A stretch of 64,000 bases of DNA from contig JAFXSC010000026.1 of the NCBI GenBank assembly GCA_017525915.1, positions 118,702-182,701 on the forward strand, read 5' to 3'. Shown here one piece after another: positions 45,409 through 55,918 of this stretch (position 1 is its first letter; the number at the start of each line of letters is the position of its first letter). The position numbers and the translations under genes are program-made. Source of the DNA: Ruminococcus sp. Its GTDB lineage: Bacteria > Bacillota > Clostridia > Oscillospirales > Ruminococcaceae. The notes beneath the pieces were generated by a model. It saw only the letters and a list, made by a program, of their open reading frames with translations, ran no database searches and was not told the origin of the DNA.

Positions 45409-47432
45409 ACGACAGAGAAAAGCAGTTCCTCGAGGAACTGAAAGCTGCTAAGATACCTCAGGCTGATGTGGACGAAACAGCCGCCGTCCTCGGTTCATGC
45501 AGCGATATCTCCGATACTCTCGGAAATCCTCTCGTTACCCATGAGGAAAAGCGTGCGGTCATCGCAAAGCTCTTCCCGGAGAGTATGCAGAAGCCCCTCA
45601 TGAACGCTGTCCGCAGCGGTCTTGTTGAAAAGCTCCCGGAGATAATGGAACTCTATACCGACTTCCTTATTGAGCAGGAGGGAAGCATACGCGCATCCGT
45701 GCGCTATGTTACGCCCCTCACAGAGCTCCAGCAGGCTGACCTGAGAAAATTTATAATCGAAAAATTCGGAAAGAACGACGTTTCCGTAGAATATATCCGC
45801 GATCCCGATATCATCGGCGGCTTTATCCTCAATGCCGGGGATATCGAGTACGACAAGAGCTACCGCACGAGCCTCCGCGCACTTCGCGAGACACTTCACG
45901 GAAAGGCGGCAGAGCTTGCCGAAAGAGGTCAGGAAGGCACAGCGCCCTCCGGAGACATCATCTCCGTCCTCAGATCTGAGGTAAGGGACTTCGATGTGAA
46001 GTCCGGTGCTACCGAAACAGGTTTCATCGTGCGTATAGGTGACGGTATTGCTTCTGTACGCGGCATGAACTCCGTAATGTACGGCGAGCTCGTTGAGTTC
46101 GAGACCGGTATACGCGGAATCGTCCAGAACCTTGAAGAAAACTCGGTTGGCGTCGTCCTCCTCGGAGACGACCACGGTCTTACTGAGGGCTCGTCCGTTA
46201 TCCGCACCGGCAAACGTGCAGGCGTAGGCGTGAGCGATGAGCTTCTCGGCAGAGTAGTTGATGCCCTCGGCGCACCGATAGACGGTCTCGGCAGCATAAA
46301 GGCTGAGGACTACTTCCCCATTGAGCGCGAGGCTCCGGGCGTTATCGAGCGAAAGCCGGTAAACGTTCCGCTCCAGACCGGTATACTTGCAATAGATTCG
46401 ATGTTCCCGATAGGCAGAGGTCAGCGTGAGCTCATCATCGGCGACCGCCAGACCGGAAAGACCTCCATTGCCCTTGATACTATCATCAACCAGAAGGACA
46501 AGGATGTTATCTGCATCTATGTCGCTATCGGACAGAAGTCCTCGACTGTTGCACAGGTGGTCAATACCCTTAAAAAGTACGGCGCTATGGACTATTCCGT
46601 AGTTGTATGCGCCTCCGCGAGCGACCCTGCGCCGTTCCAGTACATCGCCCCCTATTCGGGCACTGCTATGGCTGAATACTTCATGTCCAAGGGCAGGGAC
46701 GTTCTCATAGTTTACGATGATCTCTCCAAGCACGCCGTTGCATACCGTGCAATGTCGCTGCTGCTCCACCGTCCGCCCGGACGTGAGGCTTACCCAGGTG
46801 ACGTATTCTACCTCCATTCGAGACTTCTCGAGCGTTCGAGCCGTCTTGACGACGAGCACGGCGGCGGCTCACTTACTGCCCTGCCGATAATCGAGACGCT
46901 TGCCGGAGACATCTCTGCGTATATCCCGACCAACGTAATATCTATCACGGACGGTCAGATATTCCTCGAGAGCGAACTTTTCAACTCCGGTCTGAGACCT
47001 GCCGTGAACTACGGACTTTCGGTATCGCGTGTCGGCGGTGCCGCCCAGACCAAGGCAATGAAGAAGGCTGCCGGAAACCTCCGTATCGACCTTGCACAGT
47101 TCAAGGAAATGGAGATATTCACGCAGTTCTCGTCCGAGCTCGACCAGGCTACGACCGATCTCCTTGCTCACGGTCATATGCTCACAGAGCTGCTGAAGCA
47201 GCCGCTCTACAATCCGCTGCCGCACTATGAGCAGGTAATACTGCTCTATGCCGCACAGCATGAGCTTTTCAAGGGCATACCGCTGAAGGAGCTCCGCGAG
47301 TACCGCACCGAGCTGATGAACTATATCCGCACCTACGGCCAGGACATCATAGAGGAGATAGAGGATAAAAAAGTGCTCACGGACGATCTTGCCGAGCGTA
47401 TCGAGCGCATCGTTACCGCATTTGAGGAATAA
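45405..47432 (+). CDS. atpHA: Fused ATP synthase delta and alpha subunits
   Basis: A single 675-residue frame. Residues ~1-175 are the delta (OSCP-like) subunit: [22 protein letters not shown], then [23 protein letters not shown] and [25 protein letters not shown]. Residues ~183-675 are a full alpha subunit: [30 protein letters not shown], the P-loop GDRQTGKT at 347-354, [11 protein letters not shown], and [15 protein letters not shown]. The linker is only about ten residues ([11 protein letters not shown]). No stop codon, frameshift, or in-frame ATG/GTG/TTG with a ribosome site lies near the junction (~45936). Normally atpH and atpA are separate genes. The fusion would tether alpha to the peripheral stalk. 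The delta part seems to lack some of the usual first helix (RYAxALF). Confidence 0.93.
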   Translation: MNDREKQFLEELKAAKIPQADVDETAAVLGSCSDISDTLGNPLVTHEEKRAVIAKLFPESMQKPLMNAVRSGLVEKLPEIMELYTDFLIEQEGSIRASVRYVTPLTELQQADLRKFIIEKFGKNDVSVEYIRDPDIIGGFILNAGDIEYDKSYRTSLRALRETLHGKAAELAERGQEGTAPSGDIISVLRSEVRDFDVKSGATETGFIVRIGDGIASVRGMNSVMYGELVEFETGIRGIVQNLEENSVGVVLLGDDHGLTEGSSVIRTGKRAGVGVSDELLGRVVDALGAPIDGLGSIKAEDYFPIEREAPGVIERKPVNVPLQTGILAIDSMFPIGRGQRELIIGDRQTGKTSIALDTIINQKDKDVICIYVAIGQKSSTVAQVVNTLKKYGAMDYSVVVCASASDPAPFQYIAPYSGTAMAEYFMSKGRDVLIVYDDLSKHAVAYRAMSLLLHRPPGREAYPGDVFYLHSRLLERSSRLDDEHGGGSLTALPIIETLAGDISAYIPTNVISITDGQIFLESELFNSGLRPAVNYGLSVSRVGGAAQTKAMKKAAGNLRIDLAQFKEMEIFTQFSSELDQATTDLLAHGHMLTELLKQPLYNPLPHYEQVILLYAAQHELFKGIPLKELREYRTELMNYIRTYGQDIIEEIEDKKVLTDDLAERIERIVTAFEE

Positions 47433-47434
47433 TT

Positions 47435-48331
47435 ATGGCTAATATAAGAGAAATACGCGAGCGTATCGGAAGTATAAAGCAGATACTGAAGATAACGAAC
47501 GCGATGTACCTCATGTCATCCTCCAAGCTGAAAAAGGCAAGGAAGTCCCTCGAGGACACCGAGCCCTACTTCTACAAATTACAGGAGACTATCGACAGTA
47601 TCCTTGAACACACCCCCCACACGAGGCAGTTCTACTTCGACCGCCGCACGGGCATCGCGGAGGAGAACCGCAAGAAGGGCTATATCGTCATTACTGCCGA
47701 CAAGGGACTCTGCGGCAGCTACAACCACAATGTCCTCCGCTTTACGGAGCAGGAGCTTGCGGCACAGTCCAACCTTGACAACTGCAAGCTTTTCGTAATG
47801 GGACAGGTCGGAAGGATCTACTTCCAGAACCGCCGCAAGGACTCCGTTGACAGCGAGTTCCTGTACACTACCCAGAACCCTACGCTCTATCGCGCTATGG
47901 AGATAGCGCAGCTCGTCATCAGCAAATTCGAGGACGGCGAGCTTGACGAGGTATATCTGATATACACCGACATGGTGAATTCAAATGTCATGGAGACAAG
48001 GAAGCTCAGGCTTCTTCCGTTTGAGCGCAGGCATTTCGGAAAAGCTCCCGACGGTACGCTGAAAAAGCTCCCGAAGGCATCGTTCCTGCCCTCTCCGGAG
48101 GTAGTAATGGAGAATATCATACCCAACTACGCGAAGGGAGTTATCTACGGCGCAATGGTCGAGGCGTTCTGCTGTGAGCAGCAGTCGCGCATGACGGCTA
48201 TGGACGCCGCCACGAACAGTGCGAAGGACATGATAAAGGAGCTTTCGCTTCTCTACAACCGCGCCCGTCAGGCTGCAATAACGCAGGAGATAACCGAGGT
48301 GTGCGGCGGCGCTCAGTCAATAAGTGATTAA
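47435..48331 (+). CDS. atpG: ATP synthase F1 subunit gamma
   Basis: A 298-residue central-stalk subunit. It starts ANIREIRERIGSIKQILKITNAMYLMSSSKLKKA, has the central GYIVITADKGLCGSYNHNV, and ends with the C-terminal helix AATNSAKDMIKELSLLYNRARQAAITQEITEVCGGAQS. The start lies three bases after the delta-alpha stop. Full length. Confidence 0.96.
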   Translation: MANIREIRERIGSIKQILKITNAMYLMSSSKLKKARKSLEDTEPYFYKLQETIDSILEHTPHTRQFYFDRRTGIAEENRKKGYIVITADKGLCGSYNHNVLRFTEQELAAQSNLDNCKLFVMGQVGRIYFQNRRKDSVDSEFLYTTQNPTLYRAMEIAQLVISKFEDGELDEVYLIYTDMVNSNVMETRKLRLLPFERRHFGKAPDGTLKKLPKASFLPSPEVVMENIIPNYAKGVIYGAMVEAFCCEQQSRMTAMDAATNSAKDMIKELSLLYNRARQAAITQEITEVCGGAQSISD

Positions 48332-48409
48332 TGCGACACACGGAATCTCATGCTTTATACAATAAAACATGACCCATGTTGCAGGGCGCCCTTTGGGCGT
48401 CCGAACTAA

Positions 48410-49882
<1,473 letters not shown>

Positions 49883-49888
49883 TGCTCT

Positions 49889-50299
49889 ATGGCAAGAAGC
49901 TTTCATCTTGAAATAATCGCGACTGACCGCATTTTCTACAAGGGCGAATGCGAGCATCTTGTCGTGACAGCGATCGACGGACTTGTTGGTATAATGGCGG
50001 GGCATGAGCCTGTCGTCACAACACTTCCGACCGGCGAGCTGAAATACATGGTCGATGGCAAATGGCGGTATGCCGCAATATCAGGCGGATTTATACAGGT
50101 CATGCCGGAATCTTCGATAATCCTCGCGGATAACTGCGAGCTTCCCGAGGAGATAGACATAAAACGTGCTCAGGAAGCGCGTGAAAGGGCGCAGGAGCGC
50201 CTTCGCCAGAAGCAGAGCATCAAGGAATACTACCAGACGCAGGCGGCGCTGAACCGTGCGATAAACCGTCTGAAAGTCTCGAAGAAGCATTTTAAATAA
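49889..50299 (+). CDS. atpC: ATP synthase F1 subunit epsilon
   Basis: A 136-residue subunit with an N-terminal beta-sandwich (FHLEIIATDRIFYKGECEHLVVTAIDGLVGIMAGHEP) and a C-terminal helical hairpin (AQEARERAQERLRQKQS and on) that can inhibit ATP hydrolysis. Six bp after atpD. Last gene of the operon. Confidence 0.95.
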   Translation: MARSFHLEIIATDRIFYKGECEHLVVTAIDGLVGIMAGHEPVVTTLPTGELKYMVDGKWRYAAISGGFIQVMPESSIILADNCELPEEIDIKRAQEARERAQERLRQKQSIKEYYQTQAALNRAINRLKVSKKHFK

Positions 50300-50308
50300 T
50301 AATCAACG

Positions 50309-50334
50309 AGGGGCAATGATATCATTGCCCTTTA
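50309..50334 (+). terminator. ATP synthase operon terminator (weak T-run)
   Basis: Perfect 20-bp palindrome of GGGCAATGAT and its complement, followed by TTTAAA. Confidence 0.65.
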
Positions 50335-50360
50335 AACATGAACTTTTTGTGTGATAATGC

Positions 50361-50389
50361 TTGACTTTTTGGCAGATTTGTAGTACAAT
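50361..50389 (+). promoter_or_regulatory. secDF promoter
   Basis: TTGACT, 17 bp, TACAAT. Confidence 0.82.
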
Positions 50390-50434
50390 ATTAGTAATTG
50401 TCGTAGAGACACATAAATTATAGGAGGCATGACC

Positions 50435-51817
50435 GTGAAAAAAACAGGAAAATCAACTTTCTTCATTGTCTTTGCTATCATCGCATTGTTTGCGTTTACG
50501 GCTGTTGTCGGACTCGATTCTTCGTACGGCGACAACACAAAGACCTATATCAAGGGCGTTGACGATATCAAGAAGGGTATCGACATACAGGGCGGTATAG
50601 ATATCACCTTCGAGCCTGATTACGACGGCGATGTAAGCTCATCTGAGCTCGATTCCGCAGTCCAGATCATGAAGACCAGACTCGCTACCCTTGGTATCAC
50701 TGACAATGAGGTGTACAGCGACAGCAAGAGCAACAGAATAATCGTCCGCTTCCCTACTCAGGACGATGAGGATTTCGACCCCGATGAGGCAGTATCTACT
50801 CTCGGAAGCATGGCACAGCTCGCATTCTACAAGGGCGATACCGTTGATGCGGAAAAGCTCGTCCTCACCGGTGCCGATGTTGAACACGCCGATTACGATT
50901 ACAGACAGACTGATAACCTCGGAAACAAAAAGTGGATCGTTACCCTTGAACTCAAGGACAGCGGTACCGCAGCATTTGCAGAAGCTACAAGAGAGCTTGC
51001 AGGCTCAGAGACTCCAATCTCCATATGGATGGACGAAACCAAGATCTCAGCTCCTACCGTAAACTCAGTCATCAACGACGGTTCGGCGATAATTGAAGGT
51101 AATTTCACAAGCGAATCCGCAAGAGAGCTTGCAAACCAGATAAACGGCGGTTCACTTCCCTTTGCAATGAAGGCTGTAAGTGTAAACAGGATCTCCTCTA
51201 CTCTCGGTGAGGGCTCACTCGATGCAATGGTCCTTGCAGCAGGCATCGCGTTCATATTCATCGCAATATACATGATAGTTCTTTACAGACTTCCCGGCTG
51301 TGTAGCTGTTATAGCTCTTATCGGTCAGATCGCAGGAAGCATCGCGGCTGTATCAGGCTGGTTCGGCTTCATGAGCGGTTCTACACTTACCATACCGGGT
51401 ATCGCAGGTATCATACTTGCCGTCGGTATGGGCGTTGACGCCAATATCATTACCGGCGAGCGCATAAAGGAGGAGCTCCGTTCAGGAAAGTCCCTTGATT
51501 CCGCTGTAAGGACAGCTTACAAGAGAGCGTTCTCGGCGATCCTTGACGGTAACGTTACAAACGTTATCATAGCAGTAATACTCATGGGCGCATTCGGCGT
51601 TCCCACGAGTCTCTTCTCCAGAATACTCAACAAGACTATATTCTTCGCATTCGGCGCAACTGCTGAGGGCTTCGTTTATTCCTTCGGCTTCACTCTCCTC
51701 GCCGGCGTTATCCTGAACTTCATCATGGGCGTTTTCGCTTCAAGACTCATGGTAACATCTCTCACGAAGTTCAAATGCTTCAAGAACAGAAAGCTGTACG
51801 GAGGTAAAGTGAAATGA
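50435..51817 (+). CDS. secD: Protein translocase subunit SecD
   Basis: A 460-residue RND-type membrane protein that, with SecF, uses the proton gradient to pull proteins out of the Sec channel. One N-terminal TM helix, the motif GIDIQGGIDITFEP, a periplasmic P1 domain, then five TM helices with GMGVDANIITGERIKEELRSG. A GTG start seven bases after AGGAGG fits better than the ATG six bases earlier, which nearly touches the ribosome site; either adds or drops only two residues. Overlaps secF by 4 bp. Confidence 0.95.
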   Translation: MKKTGKSTFFIVFAIIALFAFTAVVGLDSSYGDNTKTYIKGVDDIKKGIDIQGGIDITFEPDYDGDVSSSELDSAVQIMKTRLATLGITDNEVYSDSKSNRIIVRFPTQDDEDFDPDEAVSTLGSMAQLAFYKGDTVDAEKLVLTGADVEHADYDYRQTDNLGNKKWIVTLELKDSGTAAFAEATRELAGSETPISIWMDETKISAPTVNSVINDGSAIIEGNFTSESARELANQINGGSLPFAMKAVSVNRISSTLGEGSLDAMVLAAGIAFIFIAIYMIVLYRLPGCVAVIALIGQIAGSIAAVSGWFGFMSGSTLTIPGIAGIILAVGMGVDANIITGERIKEELRSGKSLDSAVRTAYKRAFSAILDGNVTNVIIAVILMGAFGVPTSLFSRILNKTIFFAFGATAEGFVYSFGFTLLAGVILNFIMGVFASRLMVTSLTKFKCFKNRKLYGGKVK

Positions 51818-52800
51818 GCGAAAAGAAGACAAGCAGCAAAAAGAAACAGCCTACTCCCGCAGTTCCCACCGGAAAGGTGTATGACTTCTGCAGCAAGAAG
51901 GCGATAATACTTGTTGTAGGTATAATCGTGCTCGCGGCGCTTATCGTAGGCATCATAATCCGCGGAGACAACCGCTCGATCGAATTCAAGGGCGGTACGA
52001 TGAAGACCTACACCTATGAAAAGGGCAACAGCATCGACAAGAGCAAGGTCAAAGAGATCGTCGGCACGCTGACAAGCTCTAAGATCACTGTAAGAGAGGG
52101 TGAGGATGCCAAGACAGGCGCTCCCCAGTTCACGATAAACCTCCGCACAGGTGATTTCGATATCGAATCCCAGAACAAGCTCACAGACCTCCTCAAGGCT
52201 GAGTATCCCGAGCACGGCATCGTTGCAAGCGACGCTACAACCGTTACCTCATCTACCGGTAATGAGTTCCTTCTCAAGTGTGTTGTCGCAGTAGTATTCG
52301 CAGCTATCATCATTATCATATATGTTGCTATCAGATTCCGCAGGATCGGCGGCTGGTCAGCAGGCGCGTGCTCCGTACTTGCCCTCCTTCAGGACATCGT
52401 TACTGCAATGGCAGTATCCTACCTGTTCGGATTTGAGTTCAGCGCAAATACAGTTGCGGTAATACTTACGATACTCGGTTACTCCATCAACAACACCATC
52501 GTTATTTACGACAGAATAAGAGAGAACCGCAAGCTCATGCAGAAGGCTTCACTCAACGAGGTTATCAATACCGGCTGCTCGCAGTCCCTCACACGTTCGA
52601 TAAGAACATCTCTCACAACTATCAGCACAATGCTCATCATTACAATAGTTGTGCTCGCAAAGGGCTATACTTCACTTCTCAGCTTCTCAGTACCGCTCAT
52701 GGCAGGACTTATCTCAGGTACCTACACTTCACTTTTCGTAGCACCTGTTACATGGTCATGGTGGAAGGGCAGAAGCAAAGCAGAACCCACAAAGGCATAA
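51814..52800 (+). CDS. secF: Protein translocase subunit SecF
   Basis: A 328-residue partner of SecD. After a Lys-rich N-terminus there is TM1 (AIILVVGIIVLAALIVGIII), the SIEFKGGT motif, a shortened P1 domain, and five further TM helices with LGYSINNTIVIYDRIREN and the TTISTMLIITIVVLAKGY block. Translationally coupled to secD. Ends at a bidirectional terminator. Confidence 0.95.
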   Translation: MSEKKTSSKKKQPTPAVPTGKVYDFCSKKAIILVVGIIVLAALIVGIIIRGDNRSIEFKGGTMKTYTYEKGNSIDKSKVKEIVGTLTSSKITVREGEDAKTGAPQFTINLRTGDFDIESQNKLTDLLKAEYPEHGIVASDATTVTSSTGNEFLLKCVVAVVFAAIIIIIYVAIRFRRIGGWSAGACSVLALLQDIVTAMAVSYLFGFEFSANTVAVILTILGYSINNTIVIYDRIRENRKLMQKASLNEVINTGCSQSLTRSIRTSLTTISTMLIITIVVLAKGYTSLLSFSVPLMAGLISGTYTSLFVAPVTWSWWKGRSKAEPTKA

Positions 52801-52802
52801 TA

Positions 52803-52832
52803 ACAAAGGCTCCTGTACGGGAGCCTTTTGTT
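52803..52832. terminator. Bidirectional terminator between secF and the FHA/PP2C operon
   Basis: AAAGGCTCC, 5-6-nt loop, GGAGCCTTT, followed by TTGTTA on the plus side and preceded by AAC on the other. Confidence 0.75.
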
Positions 52833-53172
52833 ACTTTATCCGTTCGTCGCTGTGGACGATGATGATGCTTCTGACAATACGGAAATTATCACCGGGACCT
52901 TTCTGCAGGAACTCTTCATCGGCAGTGGGTACGCTTTTTCGTGCACCAAAAGCTTTCTGGAGCTCTCCGTTTTCATCGGGCTGGAGCATGAGTACTCGCT
53001 CACCGGGTTTAGCCTCCGGCGGAAGCTCAGCGCTTACCCTCTGCGCGATCTGGTTCTTTTTACGTTTTTTGCGGTTGATAAGCACAATGGCAGTCCACAT
53101 GATCATATTCAGCACAATATATATCACAACTGCTGCTGCAACTACCATGCGCTCTTCTGAAGTAAGGCTCAT
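52831..53172 (-). CDS. Single-pass membrane protein of the FHA/PP2C operon
   Basis: A 113-residue protein with one TM helix (VVAAAVVIYIVLNMIMWTAIVLI) followed by a very basic stop-transfer segment (NRKKRKKNQ) and an ~75-residue cytosolic tail ending FRIVRSIIIVHSDERIK. No family recognised. It lies 24 bp after the PP2C gene, and its cytosolic tail could be a target or anchor for that enzyme. Confidence 0.65.
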   Translation of the reverse strand: MSLTSEERMVVAAAVVIYIVLNMIMWTAIVLINRKKRKKNQIAQRVSAELPPEAKPGERVLMLQPDENGELQKAFGARKSVPTADEEFLQKGPGDNFRIVRSIIIVHSDERIK

Positions 53173-53196
53173 AGCGGACTCCCCCCCTTTTGCTGT

Positions 53197-53964
53197 TCAG
53201 AACTCGGCGCGAAGTACGGCGCCGGATATATTATCCTTTTCATTGCGTATCTTGACGAGCTCGATCATCTCGCGAAGTCTTGCCTCGATAGAGGACCTTG
53301 TTGTGACCTGCTGGGGCGAGAGGATATCGAGTATCTCCTCGTTGGTAACATCGTGGCGCAGACCGTCCGAGCATATCAGGTAATGCGCTCCGCTTTCGAG
53401 GTTGCCGAAGCTTATCTCAGGCGAAACATCGCCGGTAACGCCGATGCATTGTATCAGGGCATTGCGGCGCGGGTCGCGGAGTGCCTCCTCCGGGGTCATT
53501 CTTCCGAGCTTTATCTCGCGGTTGACGAAGGTATGGTCATCGGTGAGCTGAACAACGTCACCGGAGATCTTATATACTCTCGTGTCGCCGACGTGGAATA
53601 TCATATACTGTGAATTCACGCAGAGCATACCGGTAGCGGTTGTGCCGAGCTTTATGCCGTTGTGCTCGCCGTAGGCGATTATGCGGCTGTTGAGCTCCTT
53701 GAGCCTGTCAACGGTTATTGAGGCTATCCTGTCCCAGTTCCAGCTTGTGAGCTCCTGCTCGAAGCAGCTGTCGAACCATTCGGAAAAGCTCCGGACGACC
53801 TCTGCGCTTGCGACCTCACCCTTGGCAAGACCGCCCATGCCGTCGCAGACCATGAGCATAGCCGCCTTGCACAGCGAGGTCTCGGCGGTTTTTATGCACA
53901 GGCTGTCCTGGTTCACACTCTTTGAAATGCCGACATCGGTATCGGCAACAACGATATAGTTCAT
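53197..53964 (-). CDS. PP2C-family protein phosphatase
   Basis: A 255-residue metal-dependent Ser/Thr phosphatase. Motifs in order: NQDSL (~22), VCDGMGGLAKGEVAS with metal-binding Asp and Gly, GTTATGMLC, HVGDTRVYKISG, LTDDHTFVN, CSDGLRHDV, and the C-terminal EKDNISG with the last metal Asp. No TM segment. The start MNYIVVADTDVG is set by GAGGAGTCG; the longer frame runs back into the FHA gene. It lies 19 bp after that gene. It would reverse Ser/Thr kinase action; no kinase is in the window. Confidence 0.93.
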   Translation of the reverse strand: MNYIVVADTDVGISKSVNQDSLCIKTAETSLCKAAMLMVCDGMGGLAKGEVASAEVVRSFSEWFDSCFEQELTSWNWDRIASITVDRLKELNSRIIAYGEHNGIKLGTTATGMLCVNSQYMIFHVGDTRVYKISGDVVQLTDDHTFVNREIKLGRMTPEEALRDPRRNALIQCIGVTGDVSPEISFGNLESGAHYLICSDGLRHDVTNEEILDILSPQQVTTRSSIEARLREMIELVKIRNEKDNISGAVLRAEF

Positions 53965-53983
53965 TTTACGACTCCTCAGGGGA

Positions 53984-55456
53984 TCAGAAAGTGAAATCGA
54001 ATTCCTCGTTTGAGAATTTGATGACGTCTCCGCCTTTGAGCTTGATCTCGGTCTGGACGGGGACGGGGTTTCCGTTGATGAAGGTCCTGTTGGTGGAATT
54101 GTTGTCGGTGAGAAAGCATTCTCCTCCGCGAAAGTGAACGGTCGCATGGACGCGGCTCACGGTCTTGTTATCAGTGATGCAGAGATCTACCTTTGCTCTC
54201 TCCTTTCCGATTCTGTATACGGGCTTATCGACAACAAAGGTCTCGCCTGTCGAGCGGCGCGTGAACACCGGCTCGGGAGCTTTTTCTTCAACGGGCAGGG
54301 TCGCGCTTGTTTCTTCCGCGCGGTCGATAGTGGGAGCGTCGGTCGTAACGTCGTCGTTTTCGGGCGACAGACCGGGAGCTTCATTTACGGCAGGTTCGGC
54401 AGCCGGAGCTTCGGCAGGCTTGCCGATATTTATTTTCAGGCGGCTGTCATCTTCAGCAGTAGCGGTTTCAGGAGCGGAAGGTGAGAACATAGCGCCGGGA
54501 GCGAACATTTCCGCAGCTGTGGGAGCCGCAGGAGCGCCGTAACCGGCAGGAGCGGCATAGGGGTCAGCCGCAGGAGCACCGTAACCGGCAGGAGCGGCGT
54601 AGGGGTCAGCGGCAGGAGCACCGTAACCGGCAGGAGCGGCATAGGGGTCAGCGGCAGGAGCGCCGTAACCGGCAGGAGCGGCATAGGGGTCAGCGGCAGG
54701 AGCACCGTAACCGGCAGGAGCGGCATAGGGGGCAGCCGCAGGAGCGCCGTAACCGGCAGGAGCGGCATAGGGGTCGGCCGCAGGTGCACCGTAACCGGCA
54801 GAAGCGGCGTAGGGATCGGCAGGCTGAACATAAGCAGCCGGATCTGGAGCTGCCGGGACGGGTGCAGGTGCAGGCTCAGTGAATTCCTGCTTGGGGATAA
54901 TGCTGTATGTCACGGGCGAAACGTTCATAATGTATTCCTCGGTAGCCGTCACGGAGAACTGCGGATTGCTGTTCACGAAGCCGAGGAAGCTGCTTACTGC
55001 ATTGTAGTCGTCCTGAGTTGCATAGCTTGCACCCGAAGCAATCATGTTCATGGCATAGCCGCAGCCGCCGTTGAAGGGCTGGTTGCCGAACAGAGTGGCG
55101 TAGACGAAGAAAAGCTCACCGCTTGAGCTGTCTATGATGATATTATCCGGATCAAAGACGATGTTCTGGGGATTGAGGCCGTTGTTCACAGCTGACTTGT
55201 AGGTCTCCATTATCTGTGCAGCCATCATGAAGAAGTGGTCTTTTCCGATGGGATTGCGGAGGAATCTGCTGAGCGGAACGCCTTGAGCGCCGATGAACAT
55301 AAGTCTTCCGGCGTCCTCGACGGTAGGCTGCATGAAGCCTCTGATGTAGTGCTGGGAGAAGTAGAGTATCTCATTGCTGTTGATAGATTCGGAGGAGCTT
55401 ATCTTGCAGCGGATGCCTATCTGACCCTGTCTTTCGATAACTTTGAATTTAGCCAT
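53984..55456 (-). CDS. FHA-domain protein with Ala/Pro/Tyr/Gly repeats
   Basis: A 490-residue cytosolic protein. The N-terminal ~190 residues (MAKFKVIERQGQIGIRCKI and on) resemble the DUF6382-type domain found before FHA domains in Clostridia. Residues ~215-310 are seven 14-residue units of the type DPYAAPAGYGAPAA. A flexible acidic/Ala-rich part follows. The last ~100 residues are an FHA domain: YRIGKERAKVDLCI, NKTVSRVHATV, DNNSTNRTFINGNPV, containing the Arg, Ser, His and Asn used for phosphothreonine binding. RBS GAGGTGATATTT. First gene of the operon with PP2C. Confidence 0.9.
   Translation of the reverse strand: MAKFKVIERQGQIGIRCKISSSESINSNEILYFSQHYIRGFMQPTVEDAGRLMFIGAQGVPLSRFLRNPIGKDHFFMMAAQIMETYKSAVNNGLNPQNIVFDPDNIIIDSSSGELFFVYATLFGNQPFNGGCGYAMNMIASGASYATQDDYNAVSSFLGFVNSNPQFSVTATEEYIMNVSPVTYSIIPKQEFTEPAPAPVPAAPDPAAYVQPADPYAASAGYGAPAADPYAAPAGYGAPAAAPYAAPAGYGAPAADPYAAPAGYGAPAADPYAAPAGYGAPAADPYAAPAGYGAPAADPYAAPAGYGAPAAPTAAEMFAPGAMFSPSAPETATAEDDSRLKINIGKPAEAPAAEPAVNEAPGLSPENDDVTTDAPTIDRAEETSATLPVEEKAPEPVFTRRSTGETFVVDKPVYRIGKERAKVDLCITDNKTVSRVHATVHFRGGECFLTDNNSTNRTFINGNPVPVQTEIKLKGGDVIKFSNEEFDFTF
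54528..54821 (-). repeat. 42-bp coding tandem repeat, seven units
   Basis: In-frame 42-bp units of the FHA gene encoding DPYAAPAGYGAPAA, nearly identical at the base level; a site of likely length variation. Confidence 0.9.
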
Positions 55457-55502
55457 AAATATCACCTCATAGAATAGAATTTGTTCTGGAGTTATCGTAA
55501 TA

Positions 55503-55531
55503 ATTATACAATAAATCAACTGAAAAGTCAA
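55503..55531 (-). promoter_or_regulatory. FHA/PP2C operon promoter
   Basis: Minus strand TTGACT, 17 bp, TATAAT, ~47 bp before the FHA start codon. Confidence 0.85.
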
Positions 55532-55679
55532 CACTAATCGGGGAAAGTATTGAGCAGAATCAGTGGCCGGTGCATAGTTTGGCGCTGAGAAATAAGAACT
55601 TGGTGCAGGGGGGCTTTTGGACGCCCGTAGCTTAGTTCCTGGCTCTGAGTTCAATTTCTTCTTTCCGGAATAAAAATGC

Positions 55680-55708
55680 TTGACAAACCGGCAGAGTTGT
55701 GATATAAT
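55680..55708 (+). promoter_or_regulatory. SRP RNA promoter
   Basis: TTGACA, 17 bp ending in GTGA, TATAAT. Strong consensus promoter, as expected for a stable RNA. Confidence 0.88.
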
Positions 55709-55744
55709 ACTATTCAGAGCGTATGTCTGCTCAATACTCAGAAG

Positions 55745-55878
55745 AAATTCCGAAATATAGATGTGTGGGCCCTGTGCAACATCGCCCCGTGAACCATGTC
55801 AGGCGGGAGACCGAGCAGCATTAAGCGGATCGCTTTGTGTGCCGCAGCAAGCCCGCACATCTATGTTCCGGAATTTTT
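55745..55878 (+). ncRNA. ffs: Signal recognition particle RNA (small bacterial type)
   Basis: The domain IV hairpin is intact: GTCAGG, then CGG-GAGA-CCG (tetraloop at 55807-55810), then AGCAGC, matching the Ffh-binding core. The flanking text GTGAACCATGTCAGG and GTGTGCCGCAG is typical of clostridial SRP RNA. A 14-bp closing helix (ATAGATGTGTGGGC with its partner in GCCCGCACATCTAT) is extended by AAATTCCG/CGGAATTT, whose 3' end runs into a T-tract and so also acts as terminator. No Alu domain is seen. The exact 5' end is uncertain and may lie nearer 55715. Adjacent dnaX-ybaB-recR is the usual neighbourhood. Confidence 0.88.
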
Positions 55879-55918
55879 TGTGCCGGAATGCTTATTGCCA
55901 TGAGGAAGGAGCATCTGT

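Noticed and set aside
45495-46859. 454-codon frame antisense to the delta-alpha ATP synthase gene
   Set aside because: Long only because of codon bias; no family resemblance and no promoter.
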